From NCBI GenBank assembly GCA_963965975.1, contig OZ014411.1, forward strand, positions 9,425,501 through 9,489,500: DNA of 64,000 nt, given 5' to 3'. Position numbers and translations under genes: made by a program. The stretch is from Xestospongia bergquistia. Taxonomy: Eukaryota > Porifera > Demospongiae > Haplosclerida > Petrosiidae. A model generated the notes under the pieces. It was not told the DNA's origin, did not search any database, and saw nothing but the letters and a program-made list of their open reading frames with translations. The stretch's first letter is position 1. The number at the start of each line of letters is the position of its first letter. Shown here piece by piece: positions 1 to 12,381 of this stretch.

Positions 1-10
1 ACATTTATAG

Positions 11-3000
11 GAAATGAGGAGTATACAGCACAACATGAACACACCATATACTACTAATACAACAGTAAGTTAAAGATTATTGTCAACTTTTTCATTATTT
101 AAAACATCACAAAAAGAAAATATGCATACATTGATAATGGATATATAGAAGCTGCTGCTGTTATTAAATTGATTAGTGAAGATAACAGTGATATAGATGT
201 TTTTCTGATTCATAAATACTTTGACTGCACTCAAGAAATGTTCTGCATTGTTTACTAATTATTATGAATAGATTGTTTGAATGACTTCTCATAAAATAGA
301 AGACTGACAACAGTACAACTGCACACTAAGTTTATTTACTAATAATTAGTAATTAGAGACTGAAGCCATCATTATGAATGAGTAGTTAGTCTGTATGTAT
401 GTCCACTTACTAAGTTGCGTAGGTGAAGTACATGAATGATAGTAATTAGTACCCAAAACAGGATATGTCTATAAATGTATTTTATATGAAGGATGCATGC
501 TTGCTGACTATGTATCAATTAAAACTATCAATCTGTTTTAATAATAGTATATAATAATAATTGGTTTGGTTCACAGTAAAAATTAATTGGTTGATTTAAG
601 CAATTACGATATATCAGGTAAATGATATAAGTAACTATGTAGGGAAGATCCAGATTGTCAATTATAATGTATTGGGAGAAAATGATCTCACTCAAATCTG
701 ATCAAAATCTTTCAATTCTTTTGGAGTATTCCTTTGTATGATAATCCCTTCAACAAGTTTTCTAAGCATTATAGACACAATTAATAAAATGTTGGATTTG
801 GCCATCTTTCCTCTGTCACTGCCTCTGTGGTAACCCTAAACAGTTTAGACACCAAATTCACAGTGGTAACATACTTAACTACAAAGTGTTGCCTTCTTAG
901 GTGTCAGTTTAAGTGCTTAAGAAGAAAAACCAGGATTTCAACAGTTCGCTATCAACAACTACAATTAGGCTTAATTAAGAGAAATACACAATTTCCTTAT
1001 CCAGTATTTGTGAATTCATTTTAAATCCTTATTATAGAGTAGTATGATTAATTTGCACCAATTAACAAGATAGCTTACTTTACAGGTAATATGTGTATTT
1101 AAACTCCAGAATAACTTTACCTAGTTTTGTCTCCATGCTCCTTAATATTTCATGTTATAGGAGTCTGGTCAATTCTATATTCCATAGTAATCCATCTATG
1201 TAAACCACAAATTAGTTGTTAAAATGAGATATTAATTTCTACAGTGATACAGGAGTCTGGTCAACTGACTTAATACTTACTTTATCACAGCTTTTGAATT
1301 CAGTGTGGAATGTATGTTGAAGAGCCAAAGTGATTGACAAATACAACTTGATGACTGTAATGTTTATAACATATTATTAATAAAATGATGTATGGTGAAT
1401 AGTAAACATAGATAGAGAAGATATTCAAATTAACATGTTGATAAGACAAAGAATAATAGCAAAACACAATATGAATATTAAGTAGATGCTACTATATAGT
1501 GAACTGTCTATAATCAGTATATATCAACACTATGAACAGTGTTTGGATCTTTCTTATCTTTAGCTGTTGTTAATATCTTGATAAAGTAATGATTACATAT
1601 AGAACAATTCATTCAATACTATCAATCCAATCAATTGATTAATTAATCTAAAAAAATCTAATTTATCAGTACAAATTTTTGTAGATTGTTAAGATTGATA
1701 GAAAATATTTGTTAATTTTTAGGTCAATTATGTTAAAGTAGCTTTAGACAAAATAAATATCAATGTGTTAAAATTATATAAGACAATTTCTGTGCAATGT
1801 ACATAGATGATTTGTCATATCTAACATTAAGATTAAATGTAGAAGATAGAGCATTTAGAATGATATAGATTGGTTTGTAGTACTTAAATAGTAATATGTC
1901 ACCATAATATCACTATTGCATTTGACACCTGACAACACAATTATAATCAATATAAGCAATCAAAGATTGCAATAATTTATAAAGTCTGTATTTGTTAACA
2001 GATTTATAAATAGTCTAAATATACATCATTTGACTTTTTGAAAGACATTTTGATTACATATTCATTTGTTCATACTTGTCTTTTGCTTAGAGTTTATGTT
2101 TTATCAATACTTTTTTGTATTTCCAGAATTGTTCACAACAATACTTATCATGGAGTGTTGTTCCTGATGTTATTAATATTTCTAAATGTTGTGCTAAACC
2201 ATATTCAGGAAATGCTTGTTCTTCCTTTCTTTCAAATTGGAATACCTGTGCATTAGGTCAATCAACATCAGTGTTTGTACATAACACTAGTTGGTTATCA
2301 GAAGATCTAGTCACAGAACTCATTGCAAATATAGGTAAATTTATAAATAAAAAATGTGATTTTGTTAGATTTCTTTTAACTTAACAGCTCAACTCCCTGA
2401 ATCTTATTCATCCTGCAAAAGAACTGGTTTACCTTTTCTTTGTCAATATGTTTTCCCTCTTTGTGACTGTAAAACTGGAGATTTATATTTACCATCACAA
2501 GAGACATGTCAAGAAGTTAGCACTGTTACATGTAGGACATTGTGGCCACTACTGGAACAAATGATCCAGCCACTCAAGTTACCAGATTGTTCTACACTAC
2601 CTATGGCTAGTTACCCACCAGGTATATACATGTACATAGTTATATAGAATAAATGGATTTCTATATACACATGTAGATATCAGTGGTTCTGGTAACTCAG
2701 ACATTAGTCCTACTACTGGCACCTCATCTTTGCCTCAAGATACAGTTTGTGATGATCAATTTATTAAAATCAATGGAACATGTCTTGCTCGATGTGATAG
2801 TTTTGAACAGAGTCCACACGATGTCACTGTTATCTTAACAATTACACGAATGTTTGCTGCTTGTTATGGATTAACTGTTGGAATTGTTGTTGTTATCTTA
2901 TCATTTATGCGTTGGAAAACAATGTATGTTAATTAGAATAATTTAATTGTTTTTATTGGAGCATTGTTTTTTATATAGGTTGTATTTTCCTTCAATATTT

Positions 3001-4365
3001 TTACTTTACATGACAGCAGGCTATTGTATAATAGGTAAGCTAATATTATCTGTGTTCCTTTCTATCTACACTTTCTCTATCTTTCTCTTTTAGCTATTAT
3101 TATGATAATTTCAGAAATTGAAAGATCCAATTTGTATTGTAATTCTGTTGCTATAACAAAAGAAACCTTTAATGATTCAACTATATTTTGTGAAATAGCA
3201 GGTTGGACAATGATTTTCTGTATATACAATTAATCTAGACTCACAGTGATACTCATATATATATATATATATATCTCTTTTAGGAGTAGTATTTCATTAT
3301 TTTGGGCTCAACATTGTATTGTGGTGGTTCTTTCATGTTTGTTCAATATTCTATAAGATCATGTTTCCCTTAACAGCTAAACAATATAAGAAGAAAGAAA
3401 AGTACTTCCACATAGTTTTACTAATTACTGGTACGTTTTATTGATTGAGACAATATCATGACATCAATTTATGAATTCAATTAGCATATGATAACTAACA
3501 AACATTTCTTTATTCATCTCCCTATATTGTTTATATGTATTGTTCATCAGAATGCATGTAGATGTCATTAGTTCCTATTAATTTTGATTTGTTGCAAACA
3601 TGTGTTCAATGTCATTACTAATATAATTCATAAATGCTACATATTTCACATCTGATGTTGTCTCATTCCAATACTAGGTATCGTCATTCCCATACCTGGA
3701 GTATTACTAGCACTTTTGGTTCCAGAATGGAATTATGTTATAAATGATTTTCCTCAATTTTTATGTTCACCTAAAAATCTAAATCTTTGGTATTATACAA
3801 TGAATTTACCTATTAACATTTTAGTAGTTATTGCGGTGTCAATGCTTGTTCTAATTTTTTGGAAACTATATAAAGTAAGAATAATAATCCTGACTTATTA
3901 TAGTATTTATTTTCTTGGTCCATATAGCATCAAGGTATATTTCGCAAGAAAAAAAATGTTATCATTAGTACAGCAGAGAAAAAGATTCTGATTGCACTGT
4001 GTTATTATGTTGTATTTACTGTGGTCATGTTGGTGCATTTTGGAGTCTATACAGCAGAATCTGATTTATTTATAGAAGCTCTAGAGACATATTTCCGTTG
4101 TCAAGCATTAGGACATCTACCCAATCAAACATCACAGTGTGATCCAAAGGAATACCAACAATATATCTATCCAGGGCTTCAGGCAGCTACATTTTTGTTA
4201 ATGGGATTTCTTACCACAGCAAATTTAACTTTTGTCATGAAGTGGAGCACTATCACCAAATTTTGCTCACGATATTATCGTAAAAAAGAAAAGTCATCAA
4301 ATGTTATACCACCTAATCCAGATTTACCTGATGTCACAGTTAGCACTCAAATACATGGTTTTTGA
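11..4365 (+). CDS. Gene A: Frizzled-like receptor with extra N-terminal membrane anchor (5' exon outside window)
   Basis: Exons E2 11-64, E3 2127-2334, E4 2388-2621, E5 2677-2923, E6 2979-3034, E7 3094-3201, E8 3284-3430, E9 3678-3874, E10 3928-4365 join in frame with GT..AG borders and no internal stop. E1 must lie to the left, because the window opens at the E2 acceptor. E3-E4 form a Frizzled-type Cys-rich domain (FLCQYVFPLCDCK, then ETC, VTC, LPDC). E5 holds the rest of the ectodomain and TM1, E6 the YFPSIFLLYMTAGYC part of TM2, E8 TM3 with WWFFHVCSIFYKI, E9 TM4-TM5, E10 TM6-TM7. The tail after TM7 reads STITKF where Frizzleds have KTxxxW. A plasma-membrane class F receptor is inferred; the ligand is unknown. 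Relic D shares gene-A-specific residues (PEWNYVINDF), so D is its nearest relative here. Confidence 0.85.
65..2126 (+). other. Intron 2 of gene A
   Basis: A long AT-rich intron between E2 and E3. Short open frames in it have no family resemblance and no coding character. Much of it is alignable with intron 2 of the other copies, as expected from recent duplication. I see no separate gene in it. Confidence 0.7.
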
Positions 4366-4606
4366 AATATTGGATTGTTGTTCATTAATATACATTGCTT
4401 TGTTTTAAATTTTTTAAAAGATTACATGAGTGTTCTTTTAGAATTTGATTTCAATAGGTCTTTAATGTACAGTTAGTAACTACTTTCTAAATTACATTCA
4501 TCAACTTTTATTGTTAACACTGATTAGTATGCTGTAAAATTTAGTTATTGTTAATTTTTTAATCTTACATTACTTCGTTTATAATTTTGATGTTTTAACT
4601 CTTTTC

Positions 4607-4612
4607 AATAAA
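4607..4612 (+). terminator. Putative polyadenylation signal of gene A
   Basis: An AATAAA hexamer lies 242 nt after the gene A stop. Copy L has one at nearly the same offset. Cleavage site not determined. Confidence 0.4.
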
Positions 4613-6282
4613 GATAATTCTTGATTGTATTCATTTGTGAAACAATAAGAAAAATGAATTTTTTTACACAACTGTGCATGTTTGTTGACCTTACTTGAAT
4701 ATTAATAATCTTGATTCCTTTAGCTAATATAAACAAACGTTATTAAACGAATTGTTTATAATAATGATCTTTTCTAAATCTATAGAAAAACTGTCAAACA
4801 CATATCTTTAGAACCCATTTAATACATCTATTAATCATACATAAGCATACATTAAATAGTAAGAATAGTGAACAGTACATTGTACACAGATGTACATTTA
4901 TGAAAAGTACTGTTTGTTGAAAATATAGAGCTTTCCATATCTCAAGAAAAAATCCATAAAATCTAATTATGTAAGAAGTAATAACTATATGCTACAACAT
5001 ACCAACCAGTGCTAACATTAAAAGTTAATGAATAAAATTTAGAAAGTAGTTAATTACTCAAAAATAAAGCCTGTTATAATCACACTCTGAAAGAACACAC
5101 GTTATCTTTGAAAAAGTGTTAAAGCAAACAATGTGTAATAATGAAGCACAAATTCTGCAATTACAATTATTGCAATTTTTATTATTTGAAGACTACAAAA
5201 GAAAATATACATAAACGTTATCATATTTATGCATATTTTGTTTTTGTAGTGTTTATGACAATGGATAAATAGAAATGTGGATTGTTCATAATAATGATCT
5301 TTTCTAAAGCAATGTAGAAAAACTGTCAGACACATATCTTTAGAACCGATTTAATACATGTATTAATTATACATAAACATACATTAAATAGTAAGAATAG
5401 TGAACACTACATGTACACAGCAGTACATTTATGAAAACTATTGGTTGTTGAAAAGATAATGCTTTCCACATCCCAAGAGGAAATAAACTTTCAAATCCAA
5501 CTATCTAAGAAGTAATGTAAGAATCAACAAAGAGATCACTTTGCATCTGATATTACCACAGTCTGCTATCATTGTAATGTTAATGTAAAGTTGGAAAATA
5601 TCTTGAAATATGTTATATCTATCGTTGTCATTATTTTGTTGATCTTGTAGTTAATTTCCATTATAAAGCACAATGGTAAAGCCTGTATTCTCTATTTTCT
5701 GAAGAAACTTCCAATGCATTTGTCTCTATAATCGATTCAAACATTTTGAGATATAAGGAGTGTGATGACTCAGCCAATTTCTGAATCATTCCTTTTAATA
5801 TTTTGAGAGTGAGGTTATGTATTTGTGTTGTATTGGTACACCAAACTAAAACTGAAATATATTTTAGTAAGGAGTGACATATTTTACTAATTATATGTAA
5901 CTATAAATAGATATATGTGGAGTAGTTGCCATCATTTAACAAACAAAGTGTTTTACTCTTTAAATATGCTTATATCCTGACAAAATCATAAGTGCTGAGT
6001 TGAAAGTATATCTTAAAGAGTTTAATTTCAGGTATATTACAAAATGCTGTACATGAACTAGTTTTATTAGAATAAAACAATTACAAAACACACAAACCAT
6101 TTGCCAAGTTAGATAGAGTAATGAAGGAAATTGAAAACCCCTATTTATAAATAGATCATTTTGTTCTTAGTAACATCTAAGGGAATTATTCATAAATTGT
6201 CAAAGGACCAATTTCATCATGAACATAATGATGTGCTGCTACAAGGCAGATTCTCTAAATTAATTCTAAAGCTTAAGTAAGA

Positions 6283-6322
<40 letters not shown>

Positions 6323-6862
6323 CATACATATACCTATATATATAATATATACATGCATGTATTTTAAGAAATAATATTCAATATTATAATAAACGATACA
6401 TTGCATAATTGCAAAACAGGTATAGAATTTCAAAGATACAGGAAATGACCTAAAGTTGACATACAGGAACTGACTTTGAACTCATCAACATTACATCATA
6501 CTTGATTACTTAAAGCAATAATGAAATATTAAATAAATACTCTGATAGTCATGAACAAGTCTATCTCTAGTTTTTTTGTTGTTTTATTAACAGTACTATT
6601 AACAGATCTCATTACTAAGGAAAATATTAAAATTTTAATGTTTACTATAATTATACAGAATGAGAATATGTAATCAGTTGATGGTGTACATAAATGATGA
6701 GTGCAGGAATACTTCATGTGTATAATGCTGTACAAGCAAACACTTGAACTTTGCCCTAAGACATATCAAGTTACATTAATGCAACCAATGAATGTTATTA
6801 ACAAGTAGTTATACAGATACATAAATGAATATTACTATTACAACATGTTGTATGTGTACACA
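4613..6862. other. Intergenic spacer between genes A and B, with TA microsatellite
   Basis: AT-rich spacer without a convincing gene. It contains a local repeat of its own: the stretch near 4750-5010 (ATCTTTAGAACC, TACATTAAATAGTAAGAATAGTGAAC) recurs at about 5285-5520. A TA dinucleotide run occupies about 6285-6317. The part from about 6540 on resembles the region upstream of gene N (56530-56720) and of relic D (17570-17760), so it is ancient upstream flank carried along with the duplications. Confidence 0.5.
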
Positions 6863-6912
6863 TACCTGTCAAACCAGTTTATTATACCAGTTTATGAATA
6901 AATTTAGATTCT
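6863..6912 (+). promoter_or_regulatory. Conserved proximal upstream block of gene B (putative core promoter)
   Basis: The block contains ACCTGTCAAACC, then two ACCAGTTTAT-like units, then GAATAAATT about 40-48 nt before the ATG. The same order and spacing recur before the other E1 exons: about 15635, 19645, 25076, 26908, 34072, 36597, 47515 and 56785. Conservation in a fast-decaying spacer and position next to the start codon suggest a core promoter with AATAAATT as a TATA-like element. Recent common descent alone could also explain it. Confidence 0.5.
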
Positions 6913-6944
6913 AATTTGTATTGTGTTAGTCTTGCTGATAAATT

Positions 6945-9900
6945 ATGGAGAAGAGAGAAGTCAGAGATAGCTCTATAGCAAATAGATTTGTATCCAATTC
7001 AAAACCTCCAATAGAACAGTTAGAGCTCTCTACAATTCAAGATATTACTGTCAAACCAAGTGTCAAGAAAAACAAAGTGAAGAGATGGTTCTCTAATTCA
7101 CAAGATGATACTACTACCTACTGTTGTTGTAATATTTCATCTAAAGTAGCAAAATGTCTTGAATTATCAGGACTTGTTACTAGTATAGTCATTGTACTGA
7201 TGTTGTTCTCTATTCCCATAATAAGTCATTATGTCCTAGTAAGTGAATAATAAAGCACCAATAATTATCATTAATTAATTTTCACATTTTGTTGTTACAT
7301 TCATAGGAAATGAGGAATAGACAGACTAACCTGTATATACCAGATACTACTAATAAAACTGTAAGTTTAATTCTATCATTATTTGAAACCACAAAAAAAG
7401 AAAATATCCATATACACATACAATATGGATAAAGAGAAACTGTTGTTATAAAATTGATCATTCATAATTGCAGTGAGATAGATGTTTTCCCAATACATTA
7501 TCACTTTGGTTACATGTACCTTTAAAACATGTTTTGCCTCCATTACTAATTACTATGGAATCGACTGTTCAAATGACCTCTCAGGAAATAGAAGACTGAT
7601 AACAATATTATTACCCACTTAGTTCATGTAATAATAGTAAATAGAGTCTGAAGCCATCATTATGAAGAACAGTTAGTCTGTTACTAAGAAGTCACCTTTT
7701 GAACTGTTAATTCCATAGCAATTGGTAATAATGACATCATAATTAAAGAATTTTAATGAATATGACGAATCGATAGGCTGGGTTAATTCTGATGACGTTT
7801 TGTTCACTTAATCTTCAATCAGTTGTTTGTAGTTTGAGCAGAGATTTATAGTCCAAGCAAAAAACGAGGTATTTGTTTAGTCCAATTAGGATCCAAAATG
7901 CTTAGGCTTCGCGATTAACTGTTTGATCCATCATTAGAGCTACTAAGGGACTTATTATCAACACAGAACAGCTCTACTCAGTGCCAACAAGACCTATATT
8001 AAGACTTGGAACATAAAACTCTTTTCTAGCTTCGTCAGAGCTTAGCTTATAGTAGAACAACAACAGAGTTCACTGAATGCCAACAGTACTTAATATAAAC
8101 GGAAAGAAACGGATGAGAACGAGCATAGTCTCAGTAAATTTCTTGAGATAATGTGTGTCTTAAAAGAACATTGTATGATTAGTGACTGTATTCTGGAGGA
8201 CACATTTTGTTTTCCAGACTCATGCATGGCCAATTCAAAGTTCTTAGCTACCTTCCTACACACACACACACACATATATATACACACAACTATATATATT
8301 AATAAAGAATGCTTTTTGTGAGCTAGCTGGTGGAATATGGAATCTCATTGCTTTCAAGCATGCTATTGCATGCTTTCTCTATGGTCTATCAAAACACTTG
8401 CTTTTAAATATTAAGCAAACATGTACATAAATTACAACATGAAATAAATATATGGATGGCTAATGTCAGTTCAGCACAAAGAACACAAAGAAGGTAGTAG
8501 GGAAGGGCAATTACATCATCCCTAAATAATAGCACAGGCATATAAAGCAACATTATATTGCTGATATTATTTATGTGATTTAGATAGTTGGAGAATATCT
8601 CCCTTACTAGTTTGTGTCTGTCCTATTAGGTATGAATGATACAATTGCTATCCTTACTATCTTGTTTATATTCTTTGTATTGGACTGATATTACCCATGT
8701 CTACAATTACTTAATTTATTATTAATATTAGTATTTATTTGCTTGTTTATTTTTTTAAATGCTAGTGTTTTGATAGTCAATTGAAAAGTCTTTCTTCATA
8801 TTAGCAAGCTATAACACAGCTTTACAATTCACTATGAGCCAAAGTAAATGACAAATGAAGCTTGATGATTGCAATGTTTATTTATTACTTAATAAAATGA
8901 TGTTTAGTAAATAGTGAAAATAGATAGAGACTCAACTTAACATGTTCATAAGACAAAGAATAATAATAATATAATATACCAACCACAACATGAATATTAA
9001 ATACATACTACTATATGGAGAAGTATCTACAACGTGAATATATCTATGTCCATATCAACATTATGAACAGTACTGTGATATGCATTATCTTGAATTAAAT
9101 AGTTAATTCAAGATAATGCATATCACAGTACTGTCCACTAACTGTTGACAAAGAAGACTGTTAAGGCAAATAAAATTTGCTATAGCTTCAAAGCGAAACA
9201 TTTTATTGAAAATGCCCATGTTGAAATTGTTGATATTTTGCCCATAGTAGTTTTATTGAAGCTAACACTTGTTTGTCTTGCCTGTGCATTCTTGAAAGAT
9301 CTTTCTGTCTTTTCAATTCTTGTCTTCCATTGACAGCCTTTTATCCGAGGGATTTGCTATTACTTTACTTTTTCTGTTTCTCTGTAAACATTTGTGGCTG
9401 CATACACAGTCATTACTCAGTTAAAGCAGTTCTAAATAAATTGACAGTTAAAAGGCACACGCATAAATATAAACCAAATATTGTAAACCTCTTCAAAGCA
9501 GTGAGCAGCAATGGTTAATAATTATAATAATCAATAACAACATATAAATATATATGTTTTGATGATGATTTATGATGAAATATTTGGATTAAAAAAAAAA
9601 AAAACAATTACTAATTTTCAGATCAACACAAACAAAATTTTATCTGTAGAAAAAATAAATATATATATAATCTATTTATTTTGTCTACAGATAAAATTTT
9701 GTTTGTGTTGATCTGAAAATTAGTAATTGTTCCCTAATATCATTTTAATATATTAAAATGATATTAGGGACTTTCTGTGCAATGTACACAGATGATTTGC
9801 CATATATATAGTATTAACATTATATGTATAAGGTAGAGGGTTTGGTGTAATAGATTATTTCTATATAGTACTTTAATAGTGTTACCTCAACACAATATCG

Positions 9901-12381
9901 CTACTGCAGCTGATACCTGAGAGCACAATTTAATACACACCCCAAAAATATTAAATTAAATTAATGCAAATAATTGTAATAACTATAAAGTCTGTATCTT
10001 TAACTTTTGTTAATAAAATCATAAATAGTCTAAATATATACATCCTTTGACTTTTTGAAACACATTCTTATTACATGTTCATTTATTCATACTTATTATT
10101 TAGAGTATATGTTTTATTAATAATTTTTTGGTATTTCCAGAATTGTTCACAGGAAGACTTATCATGGAGTGTTGTTCCTAATGTTATTAATGTTTCTAAA
10201 TGTTGTGCTAAAGTATATTCAGGAAATCCTTGTTCTTCCTTTCTTTTAAATTGGCAAACCTGTGCATTAGGTGCATCAACATCAGTGTTAGTACATAACA
10301 CTAGTTTGATATCAGAACATAAAGCGATAGAAATCATTAGAATGATAGGTATTTTAGAAATAATCGATGTGACATTGTTTGAGTTCTTTCAAAATTTACA
10401 GATAAACTTCCAGTCACTTATTCAGCTTGCAAAGCAGCCAGTGTACCATTTCTCTGTCAATATGTTTTCCCTCTCTGTGATTGTAAAACTGGAGACTTAT
10501 ATTTACCATCACAAGAGACATGTCAAGAAGTTAGCACTGTTACATGTAAAACATTGTGGCCATTATTGGAACAAGTGATCAAACCATTCAAGTTACCTGA
10601 TTGCTCTGCATTACCTATGGCTACTTACCCACCAGGTATATACATGTATATAGTTATATAGAATAAAATATTTCTATATACCCATGTAGATATCAGTGGT
10701 TCTGGAAACTCAGACATTAGTCCTACTACTGATACCTCATCTTTGCCTCAAGATACAGTTTGTGATGATCAATTTGTTAAAGTCAATGGAACATGTTATC
10801 CTCAATGTGATAGCTTCGAACAGAGTCCACATGATGTCACTGTCGCCTTAAAAATTATACGACTCTTTGCTGCTTGTTATGGATTTATTGTTGGAATTGT
10901 TGTTCTTATCTTATCATTTGTGCGTAAGAAAACAATGTAGGCTAACCATAACGTTTTACTAGTTTTTAACTAGTGCATTGTTTTTACATATAGGTTGTAT
11001 TTTCCTTCAATTTTCATTGTTTACTTCACAGCAGGCTATTGTATTATAAGTAAGCAAATACTTTGTGTGTTCCTTTTGATCTCTCATTGTCTCTATCTTT
11101 CAGGTTTTTTTATGTTTGTTTCATATATTGACAGATCTAAATTGTACTGCAATTCTGTTGCCATAACAAAGGAAAATTTTAATGATTCAACTATATTTTG
11201 TCATGTAGCAGGTGGGATAATGCTTTTCTCTATATGTTATTAGTCTTGACTCAAAGTGATACTCATATATGTCTCTTTTAGGAGCAGTATTTCATTATTT
11301 TTTGCTTAACATTACATTGTGGTGGTTCTTCCATGTTTGTTCAATATTTTATAAAATCATGTTCCCCTTATCAGTTAAACGATATGAGAAGAAAGAAAAG
11401 TACTTCCATATAGTTTTACTAATTACTGGTACGTTTTATTGATTGAGATGATGTCATAACATCAATTTATGATTCAATCAACAAGTTACACCTCTCAAAC
11501 ATGTCTTCATTCACTGGTCTTCCTATAGATATTGAATATATGTATTGTCTATCAATATGCATCAGATGTTCTTTTAATAATGATACCTAGTTGATTTGTT
11601 GCAAACATTTCTTCAATGTCATTGATAATATAAGTCAAGACACTATTGTATATCTCACTTTTATGTTGTCTCATTCCAATACTAGGTATCTTCATTCCCA
11701 TACCAGGAGTATTACTAGCACTTGTAATTCCAGATTGGGGTTATGTGGTAAATGAATTTCCTCCATTTTTATGTTCCCCTCAAAATTTAAATCTTTGGTA
11801 TTATTCAGCAAATTTACCTCTTAACATTTTAATAGCTATTGGAGTCATATTGTTTGTTCTCATGTTCTGGAAACTTCATAAAGTAAGAGAATAATACTGA
11901 CTCATTTTAATATTTGTTTATTTTTATCCCACAGCATCAAGGTATATTTAGCACCAGGAAGAAAGGTAGTCTCAGCATCAGTACAGCAGAGAAAAAGATT
12001 CTTTTCGTCCTGTGTTATTATGTTATATTTGCTATGATCATGTTGGTGTATTTTGGATTCTTTACAGCAGATACTGATTTATTTATAGAAGCTCTAGAGA
12101 GATATTTCCATTGTCAAGCATTAGGACATCTACCCAATCAAACATCACAGTGTGATCCAGAGGAATATCAACAATATATCTACCCAGAGCTTGCAGTAGC
12201 TACCTATTTTTTAATGGCATTTATTACCACAGCAAATTTGACTTTTGTGATCAACTGGAGCACTGTTGCCAAATTCTGCTCACGTTATTATCACAAAAAA
12301 GAAAAATCATCAAATGTTATGCTGCCTAATCCACTTTTACCAGTTGTGTCTCAAGTCACAGAAAGTTCTCACTTGCGATAA
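6945..12381 (+). CDS. Gene B: complete Frizzled-like receptor, 663 aa, eight predicted membrane segments
   Basis: Ten exons: E1 6945-7238, E2 7307-7360, E3 10141-10348, E4 10402-10635, E5 10690-10936, E6 10994-11049, E7 11104-11211, E8 11282-11428, E9 11686-11882, E10 11935-12381. They sum to 1992 nt with no stop. Residues 1-70 are hydrophilic with a basic KKNKVKRW stretch, then a Cys cluster and a membrane segment at about 75-96. The CRD spans about 117-262 with 12 Cys. TM1 is about 319-341, TM2 348-371, TM3 401-427, TM4 440-466, TM5 490-512, TM6 537-558, TM7 602-622. The post-TM7 motif is STVAKF instead of KTxxxW. NGT, NDS and NQT sites are likely N-glycosylated. Intron 2 (2.8 kb) carries several insertions. 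Joining E1-E2 to E3 rests on matching phase 0 borders and strict co-occurrence in the array. Confidence 0.85.
7730..8110. other. Unexplained insertion in intron 2 of gene B
   Basis: This stretch has a more balanced base composition and no counterpart in intron 2 of the other copies. It ends with a motif (TAATATAAACGGAAAGAAACG) that recurs near 20780 and, inverted, near 36440. I see no coding potential. It is probably a mobile-element remnant of unknown class. Confidence 0.35.
8452..8705. mobile_element. MITE-like element, family 1, copy 1
   Basis: The ends are inverted repeats of roughly 80 nt. The left end (GGCTAATGTCAGTTCAGCAC...GGGCAATTACATCATCCCTA) is the reverse complement of the right end (AATGATACAATTGCTATCCTTA...TGGACTGATATTACCCAT), with mismatches. 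Related copies lie at about 21192-21445, 41930-42087 and 55428-55573, plus a scrap near 36050-36105. No coding sequence is present, so a non-autonomous DNA transposon is inferred. Confidence 0.6.
9067..9134. repeat. Perfect 32-bp palindrome with 4-nt loop
   Basis: Arms 9067-9098 and 9103-9134 are exact reverse complements around the loop ATAG. The family's homologous sequence (near 13655) carries only a single copy of CTTGAACTAAATAGTTAATG. The second arm therefore looks like a local inverted copy, as produced by template switching in replication. Confidence 0.85.
9604..9770. repeat. Tandem hairpins: about 47-bp inverted repeat followed by an 18-20-bp one
   Basis: ACAATTACTAATTTTCAG... at 9604-9650 is repeated in inverse orientation at about 9685-9731 around an AT-rich loop. 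Directly after it TCCCTAATATCATTTTAATA is followed by its own reverse complement, ending near 9770. The other intron-2 copies carry comparable sequence once only, so these are local inverted duplications in intron 2 of gene B. Confidence 0.75.

Noticed and set aside
827..1024. Open frame of 65 codons in intron 2 of gene A
   Set aside because: It lies within an intron homologous to non-open introns of other copies and has no recognisable domain or splice context.
6285..6317. Replication origin or scaffold attachment in the TA run
   Set aside because: TA microsatellites are common here and nothing else supports such a role.
9145..9518. Two overlapping plus-strand open frames next to the hairpins
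   Set aside because: Low-complexity, Leu/Phe-rich translation in intron 2 of gene B; sister introns do not keep the frame open.
10083..10337. Minus-strand open frame over E3 of gene B (similar ones at 39156 and 50141)
   Set aside because: It is the antisense shadow of the conserved E3 exon and appears only because E3 itself is conserved.
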